Under the pieces are notes generated by a model, which saw only the letters and a program-made list of their open reading frames with translations, was not told the origin of the DNA and ran no database searches. The translations under genes and the position numbers were made by a program. Source: Victivallales bacterium (GTDB taxonomy: Bacteria > Verrucomicrobiota > Lentisphaeria > Oligosphaerales > Oligosphaeraceae). From it: a stretch of DNA of 24,584 nucleotides. The DNA is taken from assembly GCA_017964325.1 (NCBI GenBank), contig JAGCSE010000012.1, positions 1 to 24,584 on the forward strand, in the 5' to 3' direction. Positions 1-7,796 of this stretch are shown piece after piece (within the stretch, counting starts at the first letter, position 1; each line of letters starts with the position of its first letter).

Positions 1-40
1 GATGCTGTTCCTCAGGCTCGGTATTCACTTGTTCTGACAT
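1..40 (-). CDS. Partial CDS, N-terminus only, unknown product
   Basis: Reading leftwards from an ATG at 38-40, thirteen acidic, polar codons (M-S-E-Q-V-N-T-E-P-E-E-Q-H) run off the window edge. A purine-rich AGAGAAG lies a few bases upstream as a plausible ribosome binding site, and the gene would be divergent from rfbB. The first three residues match the start of the Wzc-like protein at 4758, which may be coincidence. Too little is present to assign a function. Confidence 0.35.
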   Translation of the reverse strand, partial: MSEQVNTEPEEQH

Positions 41-282
41 GGACTTCTCTTTTGTTCAATGACCAAAACCATCTCTCCATATATAAATTTATTGTTTTTT
101 TGCAAAATTGCCATTATTCACGAAGAATCTCCATGACTCCACGCCGCATCAATGCATTTTTTTCCACTATTTTTTGTCAATTCGACATTTTGAAGCCATA
201 TTATGATTGAATAAGTCATCGTTTTATTCTCCAAATTCATCAAGACACATTACAATAATTTTTTAACATAACAGGAGACGCC
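41..282. other. AT-rich intergenic region upstream of rfbB
   Basis: This stretch is very AT-rich and separates the divergent partial gene from rfbB. It presumably holds promoters for both directions, but I could not pick a convincing -35/-10 pair. The ribosome binding site AGGAG at about 271-275 serves rfbB. Confidence 0.4.
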
Positions 283-1338
283 ATGAAAAAAGTCATCGTG
301 ACAGGCGGAGCAGGATTCATCGGTTCCGCACTCATCCGCCATCTCGTCGGCAACAAGCTCGCAGAAGTCGTCAATCTCGACAAATTCACATACGCGGGAA
401 ATCTCGAAAGCCTCGCCGCCGTCGCCAACTCCCCCCTCTACCATTTCGTACAAGCCGACATCTGCGACCCAATCGCCGTCAAACAACTTTTCGACGACTT
501 CCAGCCGGACACCATCATGCACCTTGCCGCCGAAAGCCATGTTGACCGCTCCATCGACGACCCGCTCTGCTTCGTTAAAACAAACGTCCTCGGTACCGCA
601 AACCTCCTCCAATGCGCCCTCGAATACTGGCGTCCCCTCCCGCAGGAACGAAAGGACGCCTTCCGCTTCCAGCACATCTCCACGGATGAAGTGTATGGCA
701 GTCTCGGCAGTGAAGGCTTCTTCAAGGAAACGACTCCCTACGACCCCAAATCCCCCTACTCCGCCTCAAAGGCCTCCAGCGACCATCTCGTCCGCGCATG
801 GGGCCACACCTTCAAACTTCCCGTCCTCATCAGCAACTGCTCCAACAACTACGGCCCGTTCCACTTCCCTGAGAAGCTGATTCCGCTCGTTATCCTCAAC
901 GCCCTCGACGGCAAGCAGTTGCCAATCTACGGAAAAGGCGAGAACGTCCGTGACTGGCTCTATGTGGAAGACCATGCCAAGGCTCTTTGGCTCATCAACA
1001 CAAAAGGCGTTCCCGGAGAAACCTACAACATCGGCGGTCATAACGAGCGGACAAACCTCCAAGTCGTCAAGACCATCTGTGGCATTCTGGACGAACTGCG
1101 GCCGAAACAGAACGGCAGCTATGCAGACCAGATCGTTTTCGTCACCGACCGACCAGGCCATGACCTCCGCTACGCCATCGACGCCGACAAGCTCAAAAAC
1201 TCCCTCGGCTGGAAGCCGGAGGAAAACTTCGACACGGGCATCCGCAAGACCGTCCAATGGTATCTTGACAACGCCTGGTGGTGGAAGCCCATCCGCGAAA
1301 ACAAATACGCCGGCCAACGCCTCGGCGGAAAAGCCTAG
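283..1338 (+). CDS. rfbB: dTDP-glucose 4,6-dehydratase
   Basis: A 351-residue extended short-chain dehydrogenase/reductase, the usual length for RfbB/RmlB. It oxidises and dehydrates dTDP-glucose to dTDP-4-keto-6-deoxyglucose, the branch point to rhamnose and other deoxysugars, in the cytosol. The NAD-binding glycine motif is G8-x-x-G11-x-x-G14. The catalytic T134-D135-E136 and Y159-x3-K163 are present. The start is supported by AGGAG 8 bases upstream. It is the first gene of an exopolysaccharide region, but no rfbA, rfbC or rfbD partners are adjacent. The stop codon TAG lies inside the first unit of a 9-bp CTAG repeat. Assignment is firm at family level; a closely related UDP-sugar dehydratase cannot be fully excluded. 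Confidence 0.93.
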   Translation: MKKVIVTGGAGFIGSALIRHLVGNKLAEVVNLDKFTYAGNLESLAAVANSPLYHFVQADICDPIAVKQLFDDFQPDTIMHLAAESHVDRSIDDPLCFVKTNVLGTANLLQCALEYWRPLPQERKDAFRFQHISTDEVYGSLGSEGFFKETTPYDPKSPYSASKASSDHLVRAWGHTFKLPVLISNCSNNYGPFHFPEKLIPLVILNALDGKQLPIYGKGENVRDWLYVEDHAKALWLINTKGVPGETYNIGGHNERTNLQVVKTICGILDELRPKQNGSYADQIVFVTDRPGHDLRYAIDADKLKNSLGWKPEENFDTGIRKTVQWYLDNAWWWKPIRENKYAGQRLGGKA

Positions 1339-1397
1339 AGCTGCTAGAAAATCTAGAGCCGCTAGAGCCCCTAGAAAATCTAGAGCTACTAGAAATG
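1335..1397. repeat. 9-bp tandem repeat built on CTAG
   Basis: CTAG occurs seven times at exactly 9-bp intervals (1335, 1344, 1353, 1362, 1371, 1380, 1389). The general unit is CTAGA followed by four variable bases. The first unit supplies the rfbB stop codon. In another frame it would read as a Leu-Glu-rich tripeptide repeat, but there is no sign that it is translated. Confidence 0.85.
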
Positions 1398-1433
1398 ATT
1401 TTTATTATTAAGGTATATCCCTTTCCTCCACAC

Positions 1434-1465
1434 AGTCATCGAAAATCGTATGATTTTCGATGACT
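1434..1465. terminator. Perfect 14-bp inverted repeat downstream of rfbB
   Basis: Arms at 1434-1447 and 1452-1465 (AGTCATCGAAAATC and its complement) are separated by the 4-base loop GTAT. The position about 100 bases after the rfbB stop suits a transcription terminator. There is no run of T directly after the stem, so it may instead be a protein-binding site or an RNA processing hairpin. Confidence 0.45.
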
Positions 1466-1814
1466 TTCCCCTCAAACAACCTCCATACGCTCTCCACGCC
1501 ATTGTTTCCCTCACAAACCACAAATTTCTCCCCTTCAAAAAATTTCTTTTTTCGGACAATCGACGGCAAAACGCCATGTCCTTGATTTCATGGAAGATTC
1601 GGCCACGGCAGGAAACCTCCATTGTCTCTCAAAACTTATGAACGCATGAAAAAGTCATCCCCACCCCCTATCCACAATTGTCATTTTCTTGCAAAAATAA
1701 AAAAAAATCAAAAAAAAGATTTGTCTATTGAAAAAATGAAACTATATTAATTGTAAATGTTCAAAAATCCATTATTAAAAAATAATCCCCCAAAAACAAA
1801 AAAGAGGTAGAATC
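1466..1814. other. Intergenic region without a convincing gene
   Basis: The left half is pyrimidine-rich on the plus strand. The right half (about 1680-1800) is strongly AT-rich and leads into the promoter of the small exported protein. Short open frames here (for example 1450-1641) lack a ribosome binding site and any recognisable sequence. A long untranslated leader is possible. Confidence 0.4.
1721..1748 (+). promoter_or_regulatory. Putative sigma70-type promoter for the small exported protein
   Basis: TTGTCT at 1721-1726 and TATATT at 1743-1748 are separated by 16 bases within an A-rich tract. This would start transcription near 1755, giving a leader of about 60 bases before the ATG at 1815. 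Confidence 0.4.
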
Positions 1815-2237
1815 ATGAAGAAAATCATCGCAACACTGCTCGTAGCAATCCTTGCTCTCAGCACTGTCAGCACGTACGCGTTGGAGGTAACTGACACCGC
1901 TACCGCAATCAAAAAAGCCGTCGTCGCCGCCATCAAATCCGGCAACATGAGCGAAGTCATCGATCTGCTCAATCAACTCACCAATGCCGACGTCAAGCAA
2001 CAGGTCATCGTCCTCAATGCCATCAAGGCTGCTCTCAACACCGCCACATTGAAGAAAGAAGCACCGGCCGCCGTTGAGGCACTCAATGAAGCTGGCTGTG
2101 TTTCAGTTACCAAAGCCGCTGGTGGCAAGTGGAACATCCAGATTGTCACCGCGGATACCAACATCAAGGCTGACATCCCCCGTGGTGCCGTCGAAAAACC
2201 CACACTCAGCACATCTCCTGCTTCTAACAATCGTTAA
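1815..2237 (+). CDS. Small exported protein of the polysaccharide locus
   Basis: A 140-residue protein with a clear Sec signal peptide: a Lys-Lys start, a hydrophobic core at residues 4-18 and a likely cleavage after T-Y-A22. The mature part is Ala-, Val- and Lys-rich and predicted mostly helical over residues 29-90, then has a short hydrophilic tail rich in Thr and Ser. I recognise no family. A GAGGT ribosome binding site lies a few bases before the ATG. The gene has its own promoter and a strong terminator, so it is probably an independent and possibly abundant transcript. Its placement between rfbB and export genes suggests a periplasmic or surface role, but that rests on context alone. 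Confidence 0.75.
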   Translation: MKKIIATLLVAILALSTVSTYALEVTDTATAIKKAVVAAIKSGNMSEVIDLLNQLTNADVKQQVIVLNAIKAALNTATLKKEAPAAVEALNEAGCVSVTKAAGGKWNIQIVTADTNIKADIPRGAVEKPTLSTSPASNNR

Positions 2238-2256
2238 TTCTGTGTGTTAGGCATTC

Positions 2257-2301
2257 AGGCTGGCTTCCGCCAACAAAGTTCCGGAAACCAGCCTTTTTTT
2301 T
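2257..2301 (+). terminator. Rho-independent terminator
   Basis: AGGCTGG at 2257-2263 pairs with CCAGCCT at 2288-2294, with an inner TTCCG/CGGAA extension, and is followed by eight T. It ends the transcript of the small exported protein. Confidence 0.85.
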
Positions 2302-2331
2302 CATTTAATTTTCCAAAACATGGGGCGACAG

Positions 2332-3537
2332 ATGAGCAAGAAGAATTTCTTCCGTTTCTTCAAAACCGTTGTTGGATGTCTGGTCTTTGGAATATGTATT
2401 TCACAAGTCCAAGCCCAGTCCTTCCTTAGTGAATATTTTGATGCGGCAGCATCTGCCATTCCCAATAAATTCTCCATCTCCGCATTCGAGGAGATGCGAT
2501 ACAATGACAATGTCCATGATTCGGCCACCAACAAGGTAAGCTCTTTTATCAACGAAGCCGGCATCACCTTGGACTGGTACAAAAATCTTGAAGAACTCAA
2601 ATACGGCATCATCGGCGATTTCTCGTACGAATATTACGACAAGGATTCGCATGATCTCAACGAATTCAATTGGAACATCTCTCCCTTCGTATTGGGCAAT
2701 ATCGATCTACTCGGCAACGACCGCCTCATGCTGTCCCTCTATTCCCGCAGCGCTAAAGAAAAGTATGACTCATCCGATACACGCCATACCACTCATATCG
2801 ACAACATGATAGGACTGACATACGACATCCTCAAGTATGCACGATGGGGCGTCGCTTTCTCAGCTCACTATTTTAATAAATATTACACGGACTCCGAATT
2901 CAGAAGCAGCTCCTACCAGGATTACGGCTTTGGCATCGCCCCCTACTACAAAGTCAGTGAAAAGGTCAAAATCGGTGTCAACAACTCCTATCGTGAAAGA
3001 GTTTACAAGAACAACAAACGCCATAATGACTCCAAGACATACGAAATCGTACCCTTTATTGACTACCGTCTCAGCAGTCAATTCTCCATCCATCTCGGCA
3101 TAGGCGCCTCCAAAACCGAATACCAAGGACGCTCGCGCCACACGAACGGAGACGGAGAATGGCAGCCAGCCGCCAACCTCACCTTCCGCTACTTTCCAGT
3201 CTCCAATTTCTCCCTCTCATACATTTCACGCCTCGAATGGGAAGATTCCGGCGGCGGACGCGGCGGACGCACCTCCTTCTACAACTCGGTTCGCGCCATG
3301 TGGAAAATTACGGAGAAAATCACCTTCACGCCTGGCGTGAGCATGGAACAGCAGGATGAAAAGAACTCTGATTATGACACCACGGAATACACCGCCTTCG
3401 CCAATTTGAATTACAATTTCTCCAATCACGTCACCGCCTATCTCGGCTACGAATACGAAAACACAAAATACAAATACGTCTCCCGTCGTAACTATGACGT
3501 CAACGAATGCTGGATCGGCGTAAAACTCTCCTACTAA
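2332..3537 (+). CDS. Outer-membrane beta-barrel protein of exopolysaccharide locus
   Basis: About 401 residues. It has a signal peptide (basic N-terminus, hydrophobic residues 12-24, likely cleavage after V-Q-A28). After that come many alternating aromatic/polar strands separated by acidic and Gly/Ser loops, and the protein ends on the aromatic residue of L-S-Y. This is the look of an outer-membrane barrel such as the putative beta-barrel porin 2 type often found in Gram-negative polysaccharide loci. It could act as an outer-membrane port beside the SLBB protein. An in-frame ATG at 2320 is possible, but the one at 2332 has a GGGGCG element 7 bases upstream. The exact family is inferred from architecture, not from a motif. 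Confidence 0.75.
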   Translation: MSKKNFFRFFKTVVGCLVFGICISQVQAQSFLSEYFDAAASAIPNKFSISAFEEMRYNDNVHDSATNKVSSFINEAGITLDWYKNLEELKYGIIGDFSYEYYDKDSHDLNEFNWNISPFVLGNIDLLGNDRLMLSLYSRSAKEKYDSSDTRHTTHIDNMIGLTYDILKYARWGVAFSAHYFNKYYTDSEFRSSSYQDYGFGIAPYYKVSEKVKIGVNNSYRERVYKNNKRHNDSKTYEIVPFIDYRLSSQFSIHLGIGASKTEYQGRSRHTNGDGEWQPAANLTFRYFPVSNFSLSYISRLEWEDSGGGRGGRTSFYNSVRAMWKITEKITFTPGVSMEQQDEKNSDYDTTEYTAFANLNYNFSNHVTAYLGYEYENTKYKYVSRRNYDVNECWIGVKLSY

Positions 3538-3558
3538 AAAACAACATAAGTCTTTTAA

Positions 3559-3567
3559 CCCGTCTAG
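3559..3567 (+). repeat. CCCGTCTAG motif upstream of the export gene
   Basis: The nonamer CCCGTCTAG lies 22 bases before the start codon at 3589. The identical nonamer lies 17 bases before the next gene's start (4733-4741). Neither gene has a good Shine-Dalgarno sequence. Function is unknown. Confidence 0.4.
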
Positions 3568-3588
3568 TTTCCAACCAAACGAACCACC

Positions 3589-4686
3589 ATGCGCAACCTG
3601 TCAATCGTCCTCGTTCTTGTCTCCTGCATTTTGATGGCCCAAACTGATGACGGCTGGAAGGCCTCATCCCTTCAGCCAGGCGATGTCCTGTCCATCAACG
3701 TGTTTCGAGTGAACGAATTCAGCAAAGTCGTCCGCATTGAAGAGGACGGAACGTTCAACTATCCCACCTGCGGCACAATCCGTGCAAGCGGTCTCACCGC
3801 CCGTGAAATCGGCGATGAATTGGAAAAACGCCTCGCATCGCAGCTCACAGCCCCGCATGTCGATGTCTTTGTCCAATCATGGGGTCCAAGACGCATCTAC
3901 ATCCTCGGCGAAGTCAAAAACTCCATGTCCATGGATTTGCCGACATACGGGCGCATGACCGCCCTCCAGGCCCTCAGCGCCGCCGGCGGCTTCACGGAAA
4001 GCGCGGACTTGAACAATGTCGCCGTCCTCAGACGCACGAAAGACGACTCAGGCAAAATCGTCCGTCATAAAATCGATGTCAGCGCACTCGTCTCCCGTCA
4101 GAGCGGCGGCGACGATTTCAAACTTATTCCTGAAGACACGCTCGTTGTCCCTAAGGCCCCGCCAGTCTTCATCGCCGGAGAAGTCAACAATCCTACTACG
4201 CTTTACATCGACACACAGCGTCCTCCCCTCCTCTCCGAACTCATCATCCGCGCAGGCAACATGAAAATCGGTGCCGACCCCAGCAACATCTGCATCATTC
4301 GCACGGATAATCGCGGCGAACGCAAGCCTATACCTGCATCCTTAAAAACCGCTGGTTTCGGCGCATACGCCAATGACCAGCGTATCGAGCCTGGCGACTA
4401 TGTGTTAGTTGGAGCGGCCGCACAAATCTACGTGCTTGGCGAAGTGAAGAAGCCAGGCCCGCTCACCCTCCAGCCTAACCAAACCGTCACCGCCTCCCAG
4501 GCCATCGCCCTAGCGGGCAATTTCACAGCCGTCGCCAAACAGAACGACATCATCTACATTTCAGGCGAAAAGCACAAACGCATCAACCTGAAGAACCTCT
4601 ATACGCTTGACAACAAGGAAAAGGAAAATCGAGATCCGCAGCTCCAAAACGGGGACATCATCTTCGTCCAGGAGTCCATCTGGTAA
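3589..4686 (+). CDS. Wza-like polysaccharide export protein (Poly_export/SLBB)
   Basis: A 365-residue protein with a short hydrophobic N-terminus (residues 4-17). A possible but unusually early lipobox L10-V11-S12-C13 is present. The polysaccharide export domain begins about residue 27 with the typical L-Q-P-G-D-V-L-S-I pattern. It is followed by three SLBB-type repeats starting near R102, A191 and A280, each opening with a Y/F-I-x-G-E-V strand and a proline or glycine turn. Such proteins form the periplasm-spanning outer-membrane channel for capsule or exopolysaccharide and dock on the Wzc-like protein encoded next. No Shine-Dalgarno is obvious. Family assignment is strong. Confidence 0.88.
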   Translation: MRNLSIVLVLVSCILMAQTDDGWKASSLQPGDVLSINVFRVNEFSKVVRIEEDGTFNYPTCGTIRASGLTAREIGDELEKRLASQLTAPHVDVFVQSWGPRRIYILGEVKNSMSMDLPTYGRMTALQALSAAGGFTESADLNNVAVLRRTKDDSGKIVRHKIDVSALVSRQSGGDDFKLIPEDTLVVPKAPPVFIAGEVNNPTTLYIDTQRPPLLSELIIRAGNMKIGADPSNICIIRTDNRGERKPIPASLKTAGFGAYANDQRIEPGDYVLVGAAAQIYVLGEVKKPGPLTLQPNQTVTASQAIALAGNFTAVAKQNDIIYISGEKHKRINLKNLYTLDNKEKENRDPQLQNGDIIFVQESIW

Positions 4687-4732
4687 TCCATCATCCGATT
4701 TGACAACACACACATTCATTTTACCATATCAT

Positions 4733-4741
4733 CCCGTCTAG
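4733..4741 (+). repeat. CCCGTCTAG motif upstream of the chain-length/kinase gene
   Basis: Second exact copy of the nonamer also found at 3559-3567, here 17 bases before the ATG at 4758. Confidence 0.4.
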
Positions 4742-4757
4742 AACTCAAGAGCCTTCG

Positions 4758-6992
4758 ATGTCAGAACAACAACAGCAATTGCAGCAACAGCAGTCAATGC
4801 CAAATCAGGAGAATGAGGATAACATTCTCCAGACGTTGTTTGGTTATTTCGCAACTTTCGTCAGGCCATACCTATGGCTGTATCCGACGGCGGCGATCCT
4901 ATTCCTAGCAGGAGGTTTGCTCTTCATCAAGACCGCGACTCCTATATACAGTTCTACGGCTGAAATGATGATATCCTCAAATGAAATGCGGGCTTTGGAC
5001 GTGCAGGGCATCGCGGACCCATCATACGGCATGGCGGGCGAAGCTTTTATGAAGACGCAGTTACAAGTCTTGCAGTCGGGTGAAATCCTCAACAAAGTCT
5101 ATCAGCGGCTCGGCGAAGAAGCCAAAGACTGCGAAAAGCCGGCCATTGCCCGTGTCCCTGGCGCGAATCTCGTCAACATCACCGTCAAATCCATCAATCC
5201 CGAAGCAGCGGCCAAATTCGCCAACAGCGTCGCGGAAGAATATGTCAATTTCATGTATCATCGAAAACTTGAACTTTCCACCACAGGCAGAGAGCTGCTC
5301 AAAGAGCAGTTGAAAGAGTACGAGACGAAACGGGACGCCGCCATGGATGAACTCCAAAAATTCAAAGAGGCGAACGGCATCTATGACATGAAGCAAAGTT
5401 ACAATTCCCTCATCAACCAAAGAACCACCCTCGAAAACAAGCTCTTTGAAGCTAAAATGGATTACGAGGAAATCTCCACAACACTCGCCGAAATCGAAGC
5501 AAATCAAGAGAATGCCGCCATCATGTTGCCGTATCTCGTCTCCGACAGCAACAATAACCTCTCATATCTCCAAAACCTCCTCCTGACCCATGAGATGAAA
5601 CTTCCTGAACTCATGCAGTATGGCGAAGACAGCCAGACCATCAAAATTCACAAATCCGTAACCAAGATGATCGAAGCTGCCGCCGTGAAGCAGGTGGAAA
5701 TCAGCAAGAGCGGCCTCCGGCTCAAACTGAAACGCATTGAAAGACGCTGCGAAGGACTCCAAAAGCAAATCGATGAAACACAACAGGAAATCAATAAGCT
5801 GGACAAGCTCGGCGGCGACTACAGAAGCCGCGAAACTATCTACACAAAACTCGTTGAGACAGTTGACATGATCAACAGCCGTATCAACGAACTCCAAATA
5901 TCGGATGCCACTACCATCAACAGCAATTACAACATCGCGATCATCAACGACGCGAAGCCTGGCAAGTCACCTGTCTTCCCGCAACCGAAAAAAGTCCTCG
6001 CCCTCGCCTTCCTCGCTGGTCTCGCCTTCGCCGCCTTGATTTCCTTCATCCTTGTCTCCATCAACAACAAAGTCACGGATATTGGCCAAATCACCCAGGC
6101 GTTCAACGAGACAGTTCCCGTCTTCGGCTCCCTCCCCCTCTTCTCCGATTCTGAAGACGTCCTGCTGAAGAGTAACGGTGAAGAGCCAATCGATGAAGTC
6201 TTCCGCGACATCCGTACAAGCTTGAACCTATCCATGTTCACGCGAAACAGCAAGGTCATTGCCGTCACAAGTGCCTTGCCCCACGAAGGAAAAACCTTCA
6301 TGACCTGCAACCTCGCCCGCAGCTTCGCACGTGACAACAAGAGAATCCTCCTCCTCGAACTCGACCTCCGCAAGCCGCGTCTCCATCGTCTGCTCAAACA
6401 ATTCCTCCCGGAAGACATCAAGAAGAAGCAAGGCGTCAGCAACGTCCTCGTCGGCGACTGCAAACTCGAAGACGTCGTCATCCACATCGACGCCTTGAAG
6501 ATCGACGTCGCGCTCGCAGGTCCGCTGCCGCCGAACCCCAACGAATTGATCGGCAGCCCCAGCTTCTTGAAACTCTTGGAAAAGGTCAAGACAGAATACG
6601 ACATCACGTTCATCGATACGCCGCCTGTCATCCCCGTTTCCGACACGCTGCTCATCGCCCCCAACGTCTCCCTCCTGTTGGTCTCCCGCCTCTTCTATCT
6701 GCCCAAACCCGTCCTCATGCACTTGCGCAACCGTATGTTACAGCTCAACATCAAGCTGGCGGGTCTTGTCTGCAACAATGTTGACGTACCCAAATCCTCC
6801 TACTCCAAATATGGCTACGGCTATGGATACAAGTATGGCTACGGCTACGGTTATGGCTATGGCTACGGTTATGGCTACGGCTACGGTTATGGCTATGGCA
6901 AGGGCTACAGCGACCGCAAGAAATCCCATTCGAAGGATCAGCCGCAGGGAACGACGAACGCCTCTAATGACAATGACACCAAAGGCAATTAA
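4758..6992 (+). CDS. Wzc-like polysaccharide chain-length regulator and BY-kinase
   Basis: A 744-residue inner-membrane protein. It has a Gln-rich cytosolic start, TM1 at about 38-57, a Wzz-type periplasmic domain with a long coiled-coil region (about 200-390) and TM2 at about 411-437. A cytosolic BY-kinase domain follows, with a Walker A-like loop at 505-513 (K512), Walker A' around E534-x-D536-x-R538 and Walker B I619-D620-T621-P-P. The P-H-E-G-K-T loop has His where most relatives have Gly. The C-terminal tyrosine cluster (682-717) is extreme: 17 Tyr in 36 residues, mostly alternating with Gly. Autophosphorylation of this tail normally controls oligomer state and polymer length. It follows the Wza-like gene and lies 9 bases before its cognate phosphatase gene. 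Confidence 0.92.
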   Translation: MSEQQQQLQQQQSMPNQENEDNILQTLFGYFATFVRPYLWLYPTAAILFLAGGLLFIKTATPIYSSTAEMMISSNEMRALDVQGIADPSYGMAGEAFMKTQLQVLQSGEILNKVYQRLGEEAKDCEKPAIARVPGANLVNITVKSINPEAAAKFANSVAEEYVNFMYHRKLELSTTGRELLKEQLKEYETKRDAAMDELQKFKEANGIYDMKQSYNSLINQRTTLENKLFEAKMDYEEISTTLAEIEANQENAAIMLPYLVSDSNNNLSYLQNLLLTHEMKLPELMQYGEDSQTIKIHKSVTKMIEAAAVKQVEISKSGLRLKLKRIERRCEGLQKQIDETQQEINKLDKLGGDYRSRETIYTKLVETVDMINSRINELQISDATTINSNYNIAIINDAKPGKSPVFPQPKKVLALAFLAGLAFAALISFILVSINNKVTDIGQITQAFNETVPVFGSLPLFSDSEDVLLKSNGEEPIDEVFRDIRTSLNLSMFTRNSKVIAVTSALPHEGKTFMTCNLARSFARDNKRILLLELDLRKPRLHRLLKQFLPEDIKKKQGVSNVLVGDCKLEDVVIHIDALKIDVALAGPLPPNPNELIGSPSFLKLLEKVKTEYDITFIDTPPVIPVSDTLLIAPNVSLLLVSRLFYLPKPVLMHLRNRMLQLNIKLAGLVCNNVDVPKSSYSKYGYGYGYKYGYGYGYGYGYGYGYGYGYGYGKGYSDRKKSHSKDQPQGTTNASNDNDTKGN
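6801..6908 (+). repeat. Gly-Tyr codon repeat encoding the kinase tyrosine tail
   Basis: A 6-bp-period tract of GGC/GGT and TAC/TAT codons encodes residues 682-717 of the kinase. Synonymous bases vary between units, so it is an amino-acid repeat held by selection or an old expansion, not a fresh perfect microsatellite. Confidence 0.8.
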
Positions 6993-7001
6993 TATCACTG
7001 C

Positions 7002-7730
7002 ATGATAGATTTCCACATTCATATTCTCCCCGGCATCGACGACGGTTCGCAGAACTGGGACGAAACGTTGCAGCTCGCACGGCAATGCGTTGATTTCGGA
7101 ATCACGCATGTCGTGGCCACGCCGCACGGCTCCCGCGAAAATCTCGCCCGTGTCATTGAAGCGCGAGACGCATTGCTGGCGGAATTTCGTGTGAAACTGT
7201 CGCAGGAAAACATCCCGTTGACCATCCTTCCAGGCCTTGAATATTCAGCGGACGGACATTCCACGGATTCCGCTCTCGAAACACCGGAATGCCGTTGTGG
7301 AAATCCATCTTGCTCCAACCGCCCCATACTTGTCGAACTGCCCTTCAAAGTCAACTTGAGCTTCGCCGCCAACCTGCTTTTCAACGCGCAGTTGAAGGAT
7401 GTCACGCTGATTCTTGCGCATCCCGAACGCTACGATGGATTTACAAAAAACATCGACTTTTTGAAAGAGCTCATGGACAAGGGGCTCATCCTGCAATTCA
7501 ATTCCGATAATTTCAGAGGCGGGCTCTTCCGTAACGCCATCCCGAAGAATATCATAAAACTGATCGAACACGCCAAAGACCAAGTCGTCATCGGCTCGGA
7601 CGCCCACCATCCCGTCCATCGCCCCGCCGCCCTGGCAGATGCAAGAAAGCGAATCACCGACACCCTGGGAGAGGATGTCTGGAAGCTCGTCTCTTGGGAA
7701 ACTCCTGCCCAATTGCTTGGAATCAAGTAA
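7002..7730 (+). CDS. CpsB/CapC-type PHP-fold protein-tyrosine phosphatase
   Basis: A 242-residue metal-dependent phosphatase of the polymerase-and-histidinol-phosphatase fold. It would remove phosphate from the tyrosine tail of the preceding kinase. Metal ligands are visible in H5-x-H7, D14, H42, H140-P-E-R-Y and D200-A-H202, in the family's order. It starts 9 bases after the kinase stop, so the two are almost certainly co-transcribed. An atypical feature is a Cys-rich insert after the E-Y-S segment (C97-x-C99-x4-C104), which could bind a further metal or form disulfides. Length is close to that of other CpsB proteins. Confidence 0.9.
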   Translation: MIDFHIHILPGIDDGSQNWDETLQLARQCVDFGITHVVATPHGSRENLARVIEARDALLAEFRVKLSQENIPLTILPGLEYSADGHSTDSALETPECRCGNPSCSNRPILVELPFKVNLSFAANLLFNAQLKDVTLILAHPERYDGFTKNIDFLKELMDKGLILQFNSDNFRGGLFRNAIPKNIIKLIEHAKDQVVIGSDAHHPVHRPAALADARKRITDTLGEDVWKLVSWETPAQLLGIK

Positions 7731-7796
7731 TTTCTGTCATTTCAGACTCCTTAGCCGCATTTTTCACGACATTATTAATTTAAGGAATAGACGCTT

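Noticed and set aside
1450..1641. 63-residue open frame after rfbB
   Set aside because: It starts inside the inverted repeat, has no ribosome binding site and no recognisable protein features.
1660..1680. Chromosomal origin from a CTATCCACA DnaA-box-like sequence
   Set aside because: Only one near-match is present, without a cluster or replication genes nearby.
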